Below are positions 30,118 to 39,216 of a stretch of 41,383 bases of DNA, in pieces (positions within the stretch are counted from its first letter, which is position 1; the number at the start of each line of letters is the position of its first letter). The translations under genes and the position numbers were made by a program. The stretch covers positions 1-41,383 of the forward strand of contig JACQKK010000202.1 of the NCBI GenBank assembly GCA_016204605.1, written 5' to 3'. The notes beneath the pieces were generated by a model. It saw only the letters and a list, made by a program, of their open reading frames with translations. It made no database searches and had not been told where the DNA came from. Origin of the DNA: Candidatus Lambdaproteobacteria bacterium. GTDB taxonomy: Bacteria > SAR324 > JACQKK01.

Positions 30118-30701
30118 GATCTGGGTTCGCCTCTGCCGCCCTTTCCTAACATCCGCCCAAGGACCTGCTTCCCCACGGCCCAGAGCACCTCTGTCACGCG
30201 GATGGCATCGGCCTTGGGCGGGGCGTCGGCGGGCTTGTCCGCGGGCTCGGCGGCGAGGCGGGCCGTCATGGCGTCAGTGAACTTGGCGAACATGGACTTG
30301 GACACGTCCTCGATCATGCGGGCCCCGAACTGGGCCATCTTGCCGGAGATCACCAAGTCCGACTGGGAAGCCATCTGGGTGCCACCTCCCGGCTGCTCAA
30401 TGAGCTTGCCGCTGATGGTCATGGTGGCGTTGCCCGTGCCGCCCTTATCCTTGCCCCGGCCCACCATGCGGATCTCGTGGGTGGCCACATCCAGGCGCTC
30501 GATGACGATCTCTCCCTGGAACTGGGCGGAAAACGGTCCCAGCTTGAGCTTCATGGCGCCCCGGTACGTCTTCTCGTCCACGACCTCGAGGATTTCCGCC
30601 CCTGGCATGCAGCTGGCCACCTGGCGGGGATCGCTCACGAACGCCCATGCCCTGTCGATAGGCTGATTCACGATGAAGCTGTTGGTCAACGTGACTTGCA
30701 T
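30114..30701 (-). CDS. coxG: CoxG: SRPBCC-family CO dehydrogenase membrane-anchoring protein
   Basis: 195 aa. A carbon-monoxide-dehydrogenase-subunit-G (SRPBCC/START-like) domain: NQPIDRAWAFVSDPRQVASCMPGAE, YRGAMKLKLGPFSAQFQGE. A Pro/Ala-rich linker follows near residue 155, and then a C-terminal amphipathic helix. The family recruits CO dehydrogenase to the inner membrane. ATG 30701 fits the domain start; an in-frame extension to 30764 does not. Placed between coxL and coxD here rather than after coxF as in Oligotropha. Confidence 0.9.
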   Translation of the reverse strand: MQVTLTNSFIVNQPIDRAWAFVSDPRQVASCMPGAEILEVVDEKTYRGAMKLKLGPFSAQFQGEIVIERLDVATHEIRMVGRGKDKGGTGNATMTISGKLIEQPGGGTQMASQSDLVISGKMAQFGARMIEDVSKSMFAKFTDAMTARLAAEPADKPADAPPKADAIRVTEVLWAVGKQVLGRMLGKGGRGEPRS

Positions 30702-30763
30702 GGCAAACTCGCGTGCGAGGATGCAGAACTGCTCGTTCGGAACGAACCTGGACTTTGGAAACA

Positions 30764-30809
30764 CGGGCCCGGCTCGGGGAGGGGGCGCTCCGCGAGGCTG
30801 CCGGGCCCG
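30764..30809 (-). promoter_or_regulatory. Long GC-rich inverted repeat between coxL and coxG
   Basis: CGGGCCCGGC (30764-30773) and GCCGGGCCCG (30800-30809) form a perfect 10-bp stem with a 26-nt interior; a GGCCGGCCGGCC palindrome follows. It fills the only gap over 30 bp in the operon (158 bp). No T-run is present, so it may stabilise the coxMSL message or weaken read-through. Confidence 0.55.
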
Positions 30810-30859
30810 AGGCGGCCGGCCGGCCGCCCCGGAGCTACAAATCTATCCTGCTGGAATGC

Positions 30860-33223
30860 TTACGCTACACCTTTTTCCCGCAGGATGCGCCAGATTTTCC
30901 ACGGCGTCACGGGCATGTCGATATTCTTCACGCCCAGATGGGAAAGGGCATCGACGAACGCGTTGACGAACGCGGCCGGAGAGCCCACATTGGGCGACTC
31001 GCCCACGCCCTTGGCACCGATGGGGTGATGGGGCGACGGCGTGACGGTCTTGCCCAGCTCCCACCTCGGGGTTTCCACAGCCGTCGGCAGCAGGTAGTCC
31101 ATGAAGCTGCCGTTGAGGCAGTTGCCCTGCTCGTCGAACCGGATTTCCTGCATGGTGGCGATGGCGAAGCCCTCCGTCAGCCCGCCGTGGATCTGGCCGT
31201 CCACCACCATCGGGTTGATGATGGTGCCGCAGTCGTCCACGGCCACAAAGCGGCGGATCTTGAATTCACCAGTCTTGCTGTCGATATCCAGCACGCACAC
31301 ATACGTGCCGAACGGATAGGTGAGGTTGGGCGGATCGTAGTAGTAGGACGTCTCCAGGCCCGTCTCCATCCCGGGGGGTGGATTGGTGTACGCGGCGAAC
31401 GCCACTTCGGCCATGGTCTTGGCCTTGCCGGGCACGCCTTTCACCTGGAACTGGTAGTCTTTCCACTCGATGTCCTGCTCGCTGGCCTCAAGCAGGTAAG
31501 CCGCAATCTTCTTGGCCTTCTCGCGGATGCGCCGGGCGGCCAGCGCCGTGGCCGCCCCGGCCACCGGCGTGGAGCGGCTGGCGTATGTCCCCAGCCCGTA
31601 CGGCGCCGTATCCGTATCCCCCTCTTCCAGGGTGATGTTGGATTCCGGGATTCCCAGCTCCTCGGCGATGATCTGGGCGAAGGTGGTTTCGTGGCCCTGG
31701 CCCTGGGATTTGACGCCGGTGCGGGCCAGCACCGTGCCCGTCGGGTGGACGCGTATCTCGACACCGTCGTTCATGCTGAGACCCAGGATGTCGAACTTGC
31801 TGCGGGGCCCGGCGCCGACGATCTCGGTGAAGCTGGAGATGCCGATCCCCATCAGCTCGCCCTTCTTGCGCTTCTCGGCCTGCTCCTTACGCAGCGCGTC
31901 GTAGCCGATGGCATCCAGGGCCACCTGCATGGCCTTGTGGTAGTCGCCGCTGTCGTACTCCCAACCCAGACAGGTCGCGTAGGGGAACTGGTCGGCGCGG
32001 ACGAAATTCTTCCGCCGCAACTCCGTCGGGTCCATCTTGAGTTCCCGGGCCAGGCTGTCCATGGCGCGTTCGATGATGTAGGACGCTTCGGTGACGCGGA
32101 AGGAGCAGCGGTATGCCACACCGCCGGGCGCCTTGTTCGTGTACACGGCGTCCACCTGCACGTCGGCGGCGGGAATATCGTAGGAACCCGTGCAGATGGA
32201 GAACAGCCCCGCCGGCCACTTGCTCGGATTGGCGTGGGCATTGAACGCGCCATGGTCCGCCACCGTCTTCACGCGCAGGCCCAGCAGCCTGCCCTCCTTG
32301 GTGGCCGCCAGCTCGGTCGTCGTGTGGTAGTCGCGGGCGAAGCCCGTGGACTGGATGTTCTCCGAGCGCGATTCGATCCACTTGCAGGGCCGTCCCAGGA
32401 TCACCGAGGCGACGGCGGCCAACACGTAGCCCGGGTAGACCGGCACCTTATTGCCGAAGCCCCCGCCGATGTCCGGGGCGATCACGCGGGTCTTGTGCTC
32501 CACCAGCCCAGCATGCCCGGCCACCAGGGCGAACACCGTGCGGTGAGCATGGGGGGCCTGCGAGGTCATGTAGATGTCCGTGTGGCCCGTGGCCGGGTTG
32601 TGGTCCACCACACAGCCGCACGTTTCCATGGGCGCGGGGTGGCAGCGCTGGTAGTGCGTCTTTTGGGAGATCACCACACCGGCCTTCCTGAAGGCATCCT
32701 CCGTAGCCTTCTTGTCGCCCACTTCCCAGTGGAAGATGCGGTTGCTCTTTTGGTCCTTCTTGTCCGTGCGCAGAATGGGAGCGTTCGGTTCCAGTGCCTT
32801 GAAGGGATCGATGACCACGGGCAACTCCTCGTAGTCCACCTCCACGGCGGCTACGCCGTCGGCCGCCTGGTACTGCGATTCCGCCACGACGAAGGCCACC
32901 TCCTGGGATTGGAACAACACTTTCTCGTCGGCCAGCACGGCCTGGGTATCTCCCGCCAGTGTGGGCATCCAGGCCAGCTTGACGCCGTGCAGTTCCTTGG
33001 CGGTGATGACCGCCAGGACGCCGGGCACCTTCATGGCCGCCGAGGTGTCGATCTGCTTGACGCGGGCGTGGGCGAACGGGCTGCGCACGAACGCGCCGTA
33101 GACCATGCCGGGCAGATAGAAATCCTCCACGTAACGGCCCTTGCCCTGAATGAAGCGCGAGTCCTCCTTGCGCTTGACCGCTTGGCCGATGCCGCCCAGC
33201 TCCACCGAAGTCGTCTTGCTCAT
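30860..33223 (-). CDS. coxL: Form I aerobic CO dehydrogenase large subunit
   Basis: 787 aa. The molybdopterin-binding subunit that oxidises CO with water at a Cu-S-Mo centre. The active-site loop AYRCSFR at 370-376, with the copper-binding Cys373, is the diagnostic form I motif and separates true CODH from form II and other hydroxylases. The base Glu742 sits in GAKGVGES. GGGFGNKV at about 253 and GQGHETTFAQI are Mo-cofactor contacts. Start is 3 bp after coxS. A very long antisense frame on the plus strand is a composition artefact. Confidence 0.97.
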   Translation of the reverse strand: MSKTTSVELGGIGQAVKRKEDSRFIQGKGRYVEDFYLPGMVYGAFVRSPFAHARVKQIDTSAAMKVPGVLAVITAKELHGVKLAWMPTLAGDTQAVLADEKVLFQSQEVAFVVAESQYQAADGVAAVEVDYEELPVVIDPFKALEPNAPILRTDKKDQKSNRIFHWEVGDKKATEDAFRKAGVVISQKTHYQRCHPAPMETCGCVVDHNPATGHTDIYMTSQAPHAHRTVFALVAGHAGLVEHKTRVIAPDIGGGFGNKVPVYPGYVLAAVASVILGRPCKWIESRSENIQSTGFARDYHTTTELAATKEGRLLGLRVKTVADHGAFNAHANPSKWPAGLFSICTGSYDIPAADVQVDAVYTNKAPGGVAYRCSFRVTEASYIIERAMDSLARELKMDPTELRRKNFVRADQFPYATCLGWEYDSGDYHKAMQVALDAIGYDALRKEQAEKRKKGELMGIGISSFTEIVGAGPRSKFDILGLSMNDGVEIRVHPTGTVLARTGVKSQGQGHETTFAQIIAEELGIPESNITLEEGDTDTAPYGLGTYASRSTPVAGAATALAARRIREKAKKIAAYLLEASEQDIEWKDYQFQVKGVPGKAKTMAEVAFAAYTNPPPGMETGLETSYYYDPPNLTYPFGTYVCVLDIDSKTGEFKIRRFVAVDDCGTIINPMVVDGQIHGGLTEGFAIATMQEIRFDEQGNCLNGSFMDYLLPTAVETPRWELGKTVTPSPHHPIGAKGVGESPNVGSPAAFVNAFVDALSHLGVKNIDMPVTPWKIWRILREKGVA

Positions 33224-33226
33224 GGC

Positions 33227-33706
33227 TCACCCCCCCTTTGCCATTTTGTCCGAGGCAAACTGAACGGCCTTGACGATATTCTGGTATCCCGTGCATCGAC
33301 ACAAATTCCCCGCGATGCCCCAGCGGATTTCCTCCTCGGATGGCCGTGGATTGCGGCTGAGCAGCCCCGCGGCCGACATCAGCATGCCCGGCGTGCAGAA
33401 GCCGCATTGCAGGCCGTGATGCTCCTTGAAGCCTTCCTGCAGCGGGTGCAACGCTGTGCCCTGGGCCAGCCCCTCCACGGTTTGCAGGGTCTTGCCTTCG
33501 GCCTGCACGGCGAACAGGGTGCACGACTTCACCGCCTGACCCTCCAGCAGAACGGTGCACGCACCGCAACTGGTGGTGTCGCATCCCACGTGCGTGCCCG
33601 TCAGCCGCAGGTAATCCCGGATGAAATGCACCAGCAGCATGCGGGCTTCCACCTCGGCGCTGCGCTTCTGACCGTTGATGGTCACGGTGACCTTGTGGCT
33701 GCTCAT
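33227..33706 (-). CDS. coxS: CO dehydrogenase small (2 x 2Fe-2S) subunit
   Basis: 159 aa. The plant-type ferredoxin domain has Cys42, Cys47, Cys50 and Cys62 ([14 protein letters not shown]), and the helical 2Fe-2S domain has Cys101, Cys104, Cys136 and Cys138 ([15 protein letters not shown]). It passes electrons from the Mo site to FAD in CoxM. ATG 33706 overlaps the coxM stop (ATGA). Confidence 0.97.
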   Translation of the reverse strand: MSSHKVTVTINGQKRSAEVEARMLLVHFIRDYLRLTGTHVGCDTTSCGACTVLLEGQAVKSCTLFAVQAEGKTLQTVEGLAQGTALHPLQEGFKEHHGLQCGFCTPGMLMSAAGLLSRNPRPSEEEIRWGIAGNLCRCTGYQNIVKAVQFASDKMAKGG

Positions 33707-34581
33707 GCCGCTCCTCCTTTGGCCCTGGCTACGGCGGTGCGCAGCGTGCGGATGGTCAGTTCCTGCACCATGGCTTTCTTGTAGTCGGCAGGGGCGCGGG
33801 TATCGGAGGCGGGGTCGGACATCTCTGCCGCCAACCGGCCGGCTTCCGTCAGGTTGGCCTCGCTGGGCGCCTTGCCCGTCAGGAACGCCTCGGCCTTGGT
33901 GGCCTTGATGGGCGTCGGGCCGGCATTGGTGAGCCCAATGCCCACCTTCTGGCAATTGCCCGATTTGTCCAGCGTCACCTGGGAGCCGACGGCGACGATG
34001 GCAAAGTCACCCACACGGCGCTCGATCTTGTAGTAGGCCCCGCCGCTGTTGGCCGGCGGAATCGGCACCAGGATCTCCTTGACCAATTCGCCGGCGTTGA
34101 GGGCCGTCGTCAGCGTGCCGATGAAGAACTTGTCGATGGGCAGCGTGCGCTCGCCCTTGCTTCCCGCAATCACCACCTGTGCGCCCAGGGCCAGCATCAC
34201 GGCAGGCTGATCGTTGGCCGGGTCGCCGTGGGCCAGGTTGCCGGCCAGCGTGCCGCGGTTGCGCACCTGGGGGTCCGCGATCATCCGCACCGCGTCCGCC
34301 AGCAGCGGAAATTTCGCCTTCACCACCGGCGACTGCTCCAGTTGCGCTTGTCGCACGAGCGCTCCGATCTTGAGCGTGCTCCCTTCCTCTTGCAGGTAGT
34401 CCAACCCGGGAATGCCGTTGATGTCCACGAGGTGGGCGGGCCCGGCGAAGCGCAACTTCATCAGCGGAATCAAGCTCTGGCCGCCGGAGAGCGCCTTGGC
34501 GTCATCTCCGAACCTGGCCAACAGACCCACTGCCTCCGCCAGGGTCTTTGGCGCGTGGTAGTCGAACGCCTGAGGGATCAT
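33703..34581 (-). CDS. coxM: CO dehydrogenase medium (FAD) subunit
   Basis: 292 aa. FAD-binding subunit of the Mo hydroxylase: [17 protein letters not shown] and [18 protein letters not shown] hold the flavin, and the CO_deh_flav C-domain follows ([16 protein letters not shown]). It delivers electrons to quinone. ATG 34581 has AGGGG 5 nt upstream; a GTG at 34587 is also in frame. First gene of the cox operon; a clear promoter was not found. Confidence 0.96.
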   Translation of the reverse strand: MIPQAFDYHAPKTLAEAVGLLARFGDDAKALSGGQSLIPLMKLRFAGPAHLVDINGIPGLDYLQEEGSTLKIGALVRQAQLEQSPVVKAKFPLLADAVRMIADPQVRNRGTLAGNLAHGDPANDQPAVMLALGAQVVIAGSKGERTLPIDKFFIGTLTTALNAGELVKEILVPIPPANSGGAYYKIERRVGDFAIVAVGSQVTLDKSGNCQKVGIGLTNAGPTPIKATKAEAFLTGKAPSEANLTEAGRLAAEMSDPASDTRAPADYKKAMVQELTIRTLRTAVARAKGGAA

Positions 34582-34860
34582 GGTCACCCCTTCAATTCAT
34601 CGATGTCGAAGTGAACAGCTTCTGGTCAACAGTCCGCGCAGAGCTGGGCAGGGCGCCGACCCTGAAGGTCAGCGCCGGCACTGCCGGCCCCACAAGTCGG
34701 CGAGCAGAAGCCCCGAGGCAGCGCCTCCGGCAGGTCATCGCGAAACCTGAGCCTCGGGCGTAGAAGATTCGGGGCCACGGCTGGCGGCCAGGTTCTGGCA
34801 ACGCCACACCGCAATCACCGCACCAACCCGGACCGACATTCTGGCTTCGCTGCCCCCCCC

Positions 34861-34903
34861 TTCCGAAGGAAGGTCGCCTTTCTTATCACACCGTTCTTCG
34901 GAA
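34861..34903. promoter_or_regulatory. Nested inverted repeat upstream of coxM
   Basis: Outer arms TTCCGAAG (34861-34868) and CTTCGGAA (34896-34903) are perfect. Inside, AAGGAAGG and CCTTTCTT can pair with one G-T. It is about 280 bp upstream of the coxM start and is a candidate operator or activator site. Confidence 0.4.
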
Positions 34904-35080
34904 GTCACCACGGGTGGCGACCTGAGCACCCCTCACTTCTTGCTGCGGCGTGGCCCAGCCGGGGGAGTTCGTTGCTGGGGGCTTTTCCTTCGGCGTGGGA
35001 GGAGCAATGTGGTGCTGCGTGGTTTTCAGGGAAGAAGACGATACGTGGAGGTGCTTCACCGTGTTTGAATCAGCCTGCTG

Positions 35081-35330
35081 TTGCCTGTTGCCGGAATTGA
35101 CCAGCGTCTTCACAAGTCTCAGGTCAAGGCGTGGATGGCCCTGTTTCGGACTCTAGATTCTCTGCGGGCACATGCGCTCCTTCGCCTTGGCGGGGGAACT
35201 GGCCCAGCCATCAGGTATCCCGTGGAAGGGTCCGCTGCGACGGTTCGACCGGTGGGTGCATAACGACAAGATGAACGAACTGGCCTGCTGGAGCGCGTTG
35301 GCGGACGGCTTGGCGGAAGCGTGTGGGTGA
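35081..35330 (+). pseudogene. Possible frameshifted ORF remnant
   Basis: One frame reads KSQVKAWMALFRTLDSLRAH. The next frame, from ATG 35172 to TGA 35328-35330, continues MRSFALAGELAQPSG and ends in LADGLAEACG (52 codons). The composition is protein-like across the frame change, unlike surrounding frames. Not recognised. It could be chance. Confidence 0.25.
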
Positions 35331-35739
35331 AAGCTGCCGGGGGCGATGGACAGGGCGGTACGGCACACCCAGTTGCGCGTTCTCAGAATGGCGCTGTACG
35401 TGACCCGGTTAGCAGTCTAGATGCTGGTGCAGTGTTTCTCCAAGGCTGACATCCCGCGCAGCCATTATGAAGTATGGCCCTAGGATCGATCCGGTTTGAC
35501 AGTTGGAGATCGAACTTCGTCTGCTTGCAGACTACTCGTCCAGAACGATTGAGAGTTCTCCGGCTGCTGTGTCGTTCTCGCGGTCGGGTGGCGGCGGCCC
35601 GACAATTGAGAACTGCCGCAGCCCTATCGGCGCCCCTTTCCCTCACTCCGCCCTCATCCCGCCCGCTCCCGCCGCCATTCCCACACCGTCTACCACCCCT
35701 TCTACGCCCCCTCAACCTCGCAACCCCTTGATCCGCAAG

Positions 35740-35807
35740 TGGGCGCTGCAGGGTTCGAGCCTGCGACCTACGGCTTGTAACGCTCTCCCGGATTGAGCTA
35801 ACCGCCC
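35740..35807 (-). pseudogene. tRNA-Val(TAC) remnant lacking the 5' anticodon stem
   Basis: Minus strand: GGGCGGT, then TA, then GCTC-AATCCGGGA-GAGC (D-arm), then G-TTACAA-GCCGT, AGGTC, GCAGG-CTCGAAC-CCTGC (T-arm), AGCGCCC and A. This matches tRNA-Val with anticodon TAC, but about six bases are missing where the 27-32 strand (complement of GCCGT plus the first loop base) should be, and the 3' CCA is replaced by CTT. The acceptor has one G-G mismatch. It is non-functional unless the sequence has an error. Confidence 0.65.
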
Positions 35808-36108
35808 GTGGCGAGATGGGTCTGGCCCGCAAGACTCAGCAGGGAGCGCCGAGGGGATTCACGGGCTGTACGGCGGTGGCGGGCGCAAGGGGGCACCGGT
35901 GGCCTGTCCCCGCGCCTCGTTCGGCTTCGCTCGGGACAGTCTTCGAGACGCGCTCCGCTTTGCTCCGCGCTCGTCAGAGGGTATTTACGAACCAACCCCC
36001 CCCGTGTCCGCGTCGTGCACCACGCGGCGGAGGAGGCGGCGGGCTTCCCCGCCGAACCTGATATCGCACATCCTCCATGCGATCCGCTACGATTCCCTCC
36101 ACAGTGTG

Positions 36109-37560
36109 TCAAATAATCCCTGGAATGAAGCGATACCGTACTCGTGCCTGATAGTCACGGTATTCTGGATCTCTTTCCAGATGCCGTTCCTCGGTCATTG
36201 CGCGGTAGTAGTACAAGATAGTCAACCCGACCAACCCCACCACGTCGGCCAGAAAAGTCGATGTCGATCCGGAATACGCACTGTAAGCGATCTGTGGCAC
36301 TATTGCGATCCACCACGCGATATTCTTCGCGCTATAAGCGGGGTGCCTAACAATCCGATACGGTCCATTCTTGAACAGGCCGCGATGCGTCAAATTTGAA
36401 AACCTTAGCCCAAACATGACAGTGGCCCACACATAGATCACGTAGCAGACGATCGAAGTTATGGCGCACACGGCAACAACGAACTGATTCGGTATCGCGA
36501 AGAAACCGAATTCGTCGGGTATGGTGAAATAGTATCCGTAGGTCCGCTGAAATGGCGGATACGATAGCAGTGCCACAGCCCATCCGAAAAACGTTGGCTC
36601 CACGGATACGTTCATATTTTTCACCCAGCGCGACGAAACGGCGTATCCACACCACGCAAGCGCCGTGTCGACAGACATCAGGAATGTGATCGACACATTG
36701 TAGAAGTCCCTGACGGACATGAATTCCCACACAGAAGTCGTCTTGATATTGGTCGTCAGGTAGTTCCAATCATTGAGGAGGTTCCTGAAGTGCATCATGA
36801 AGAATACGGACATGATCGGAAGGAAGAACAGTTTCACCAGAATTCCTCTAAGGACGATTCCATCTCCACTGGTGAAGCGATGAAATCCCTCGTCATTCTG
36901 TATTCCAAACAGGTTATGGTTTGCGATGAATGAGATATTTTCGATCTTCGGAATCAACCAGACTAGCGATTTCAGCAGGAGATAGGAGGGCATCTTCCTG
37001 TCCGCGAGAGGATCGTATTGCAATGCTCTCGTCGCTACAACATAGGGGAGACCCAATATGAGGTAGTATTTCCAGATCAGATCGAGAATCACGAACCAGG
37101 GTCGATAGTACTCGTCGTTTCTATGGAACCCGTATTCGCTGGTGACTCTATAAAACGTTATGGCAATATACAGCGCCAACAGATCGAAGACGAAATTGAG
37201 CATGCATTCGATCAGAAATTTCGATAGCTCGCGACGCTTGAGGATAGCGGCGATCGGGAAAAGCGACCGTTCGACCAGAAGTCTGCTCAACAGTTCGGGA
37301 ATGAACATCACGACGACGCAGATGACAAGGACGAAGGCTGCCGATTGAGCCGGCGTTTCCGTGATGGTCACCGCGGAGATCACCCAGCCCCTGTTCAACA
37401 CAGTCCCGACTGCGCCCAGGTATCCAAGACCAAGCACGGTGATCGCACCCACGAGGCCGGAAACGTATGCGTGGTTCGCCAGCCTATTTTCGGGGAGCGG
37501 AAAGCTCGGCTCCTGTTCGACGCGGTTCGTCACCATGGTCGTGGTCAGCGAACAGGGCAT
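36109..37560 (-). CDS. Multi-pass membrane protein with isoprenylcysteine methyltransferase-like C-terminus
   Basis: 483 aa from ATG 37560. Many hydrophobic helices (about 10-12), with aromatic-rich loops. The last 120 residues match the ICMT/PEMT-like methyltransferase fold: GLFKNGPYRIVRHPAYSAKNIAWW, then ILYYYRAMTEERHLERDPEYRDYQARVRYRFIPGII, where the RHPxY and EExxL segments bind S-adenosylmethionine in the family. The N-terminal 350 residues are not recognised. The frame stays open upstream to 37839 and overlaps the glycosyltransferase stop, but that part is low-complexity. ATG 37536 is another choice. Base composition is clearly lower in GC than the first 35 kb. Confidence 0.75.
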   Translation of the reverse strand: MPCSLTTTMVTNRVEQEPSFPLPENRLANHAYVSGLVGAITVLGLGYLGAVGTVLNRGWVISAVTITETPAQSAAFVLVICVVVMFIPELLSRLLVERSLFPIAAILKRRELSKFLIECMLNFVFDLLALYIAITFYRVTSEYGFHRNDEYYRPWFVILDLIWKYYLILGLPYVVATRALQYDPLADRKMPSYLLLKSLVWLIPKIENISFIANHNLFGIQNDEGFHRFTSGDGIVLRGILVKLFFLPIMSVFFMMHFRNLLNDWNYLTTNIKTTSVWEFMSVRDFYNVSITFLMSVDTALAWCGYAVSSRWVKNMNVSVEPTFFGWAVALLSYPPFQRTYGYYFTIPDEFGFFAIPNQFVVAVCAITSIVCYVIYVWATVMFGLRFSNLTHRGLFKNGPYRIVRHPAYSAKNIAWWIAIVPQIAYSAYSGSTSTFLADVVGLVGLTILYYYRAMTEERHLERDPEYRDYQARVRYRFIPGII

Positions 37561-37816
37561 GGAGGTGGGGCGGGTCAGCCCTTGACTGGCGGGATCCCGC
37601 GGGTTCGGAAAGTTCAGGACGGGCGCACCAACGATTCGAAGCGGTGCTCCCGTGCGACCATCAAGGGTGCAACCATTGAGCGAAGGCGGAGACGCGTAGT
37701 AGCCCTGGGTTCCGCTGCAACCATCTCGCACGGCGGGAGTCCCATCCGTCTGCCCGATGCGTGCCGCTGCTGGAACCTGGAGGCTGCGTGGTATCGTCCG
37801 CGGAACGCCCCCGCGC

Positions 37817-39193
37817 TCAACGCTCGGCGGACGGCTCATCCTGGGTCAGGAGCGACCGTGGTATCGCGAACCGGTCGATATAGACGCATGCCGCCAGGAT
37901 GATCGTGAACCCGTCATACGGGATGCGGTATCGTGGTTCACCGATGGTCATGGATGCGGAAATCATCAGCCCGATCGTCGGCAGCATCAAGAGCGTCACC
38001 CCCACGGTCGACAGATCCAACCTCACCACGGAACCGGCATGATCCCAAATGTAAATGCACGCCGGCAGCAAGATCAATACCAGATATATCTGCTGATACA
38101 ACGACGCAAGGCCACTGAATCGGGTCGCGGACGTCGGCCAGGGCACGGAGCCCACGAACAAGTCGAACACATGCTCGACCGAAAGAAGCAACGCATCGAG
38201 TGTGTGCTCTTTTGTCCATTTCCATGCTTCGGCCAACGCCTTGGATGCCTCGTATACCCCGAAATTGAAGGTCACGTCGTTTTGATAATAGCGCTGTGCC
38301 GAGACCGGCGACCCGAAGCCATGGACCATCCCGCGTGTTTCGTCGATCCACCGGGCGCTACGAAAATGTCCATAATGGCCCATCAGCACGTTGAAACCGA
38401 AATTGTTGTCCACAAGGCAAAATCGATTCTCGTTGAGCCGGTAGCATCTTTCCCCGAGCGGGATCAGGAACACAAGAACCCCGAGGGAGGCGGCAACAAG
38501 TACCGGAAGAATCTTCCGAACCCGGTACTTCCATGCAAGCGATTCCAGGTACAAGGCGATGAGAAACGCCGGCAGGAGCACCACGCTTTTCAGCGATGCC
38601 GCCGCGCCGAGCAAGAGCCCCGCGGCGAAAGCCAAAGCGATCGCAAGCCCACGCCTTTGCACCCGCAGGCTGCGGATCAGCAGGAGCATCGACGTCGCGA
38701 TAGCAAACAGGTCTGGGTTTTCCGAAAGGAAATAGCCCGCATAATCGATGAACGGGAAATACAGGCTGGAGATGAGCGCTGACAGGAGCGCAACTCTGAT
38801 GCCCAACAGCTCGTACGCAATCGCGCCGATGATGATCGGGATCAATGCCGAAAGAATGAACTGCGCAAAAATCGCCGTGGACCAGGTTGGGTCTATACTG
38901 TACAGTGCCGCGAGATAAACATGCATGCCAGGCGGTAAGACAGTATCGGCGATGGAATGAACGCTGTTCGGATCGAGAAATCTGATGGCCCGATCGACAT
39001 ATCCCTTCATGTCACTATAGACGTAATCGGTCGCCCGGTGCGCAATGAACAGGTAATAGATCCGCCAGAGAATTCCAAGCGAATACGCCCCCGCCGCCGC
39101 CTGGAACAAGCGGCGGGTGGAGACGTCGAAGAGAGTACCTGCGCGGTTCGTCGCTTGTTCCTCGATATTGCGCTGACCCGGTGCCATGGTCAT
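37817..39193 (-). CDS. GT39/PMT-type membrane glycosyltransferase-like protein
   Basis: 458 aa with about 10-11 transmembrane helices. The first loop reads DYVYSDMKGYVDRAI, carrying the acidic residue expected for catalysis in dolichyl/undecaprenyl-phosphate-sugar glycosyltransferases of clan GT-C. Next come VLPPGMHVYLAALY and a later NPDLFAIATSMLLLIRSL loop. It would move a lipid-linked sugar to a protein or glycan on the periplasmic side. Starts at 39193 and 39187 both lie in a short direct repeat. The ICMT-like gene follows on the same strand. Confidence 0.72.
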   Translation of the reverse strand: MTMAPGQRNIEEQATNRAGTLFDVSTRRLFQAAAGAYSLGILWRIYYLFIAHRATDYVYSDMKGYVDRAIRFLDPNSVHSIADTVLPPGMHVYLAALYSIDPTWSTAIFAQFILSALIPIIIGAIAYELLGIRVALLSALISSLYFPFIDYAGYFLSENPDLFAIATSMLLLIRSLRVQRRGLAIALAFAAGLLLGAAASLKSVVLLPAFLIALYLESLAWKYRVRKILPVLVAASLGVLVFLIPLGERCYRLNENRFCLVDNNFGFNVLMGHYGHFRSARWIDETRGMVHGFGSPVSAQRYYQNDVTFNFGVYEASKALAEAWKWTKEHTLDALLLSVEHVFDLFVGSVPWPTSATRFSGLASLYQQIYLVLILLPACIYIWDHAGSVVRLDLSTVGVTLLMLPTIGLMISASMTIGEPRYRIPYDGFTIILAACVYIDRFAIPRSLLTQDEPSAER

Positions 39194-39216
39194 TGCCGTG
39201 ACCTGGTGCCATGGTC
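39180..39216. repeat. 12-bp direct repeat spanning the glycosyltransferase start
   Basis: GGTGCCATGGTC occurs at 39180-39191 and 39205-39216, 25 bp apart; each copy contains an ATG on the minus strand. Confidence 0.8.

Larger units (their letters stand above)
34582..36108. other. Gene-poor junction between the cox operon and the glycosyltransferase region
   Basis: 1.5 kb without a convincing intact gene. It contains an inverted repeat at 34861-34903, a decayed ORF around 35081-35330 and a tRNA-Val remnant at 35740-35807. The remainder is Pro/Arg-type open frames and nothing recognisable. Confidence 0.6.

Noticed and set aside
30713..33784. A 1023-codon open frame antisense to coxL and coxS
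   Set aside because: It reads across from the opposite strand of two certain genes; the His/Val/Arg/Gly-rich sequence is the usual artefact of GC-rich codon positions.
34592..34640. TTGACC with a possible -10 upstream of coxM
   Set aside because: No acceptable -10 hexamer at 16-18 bp; not reported as a promoter.
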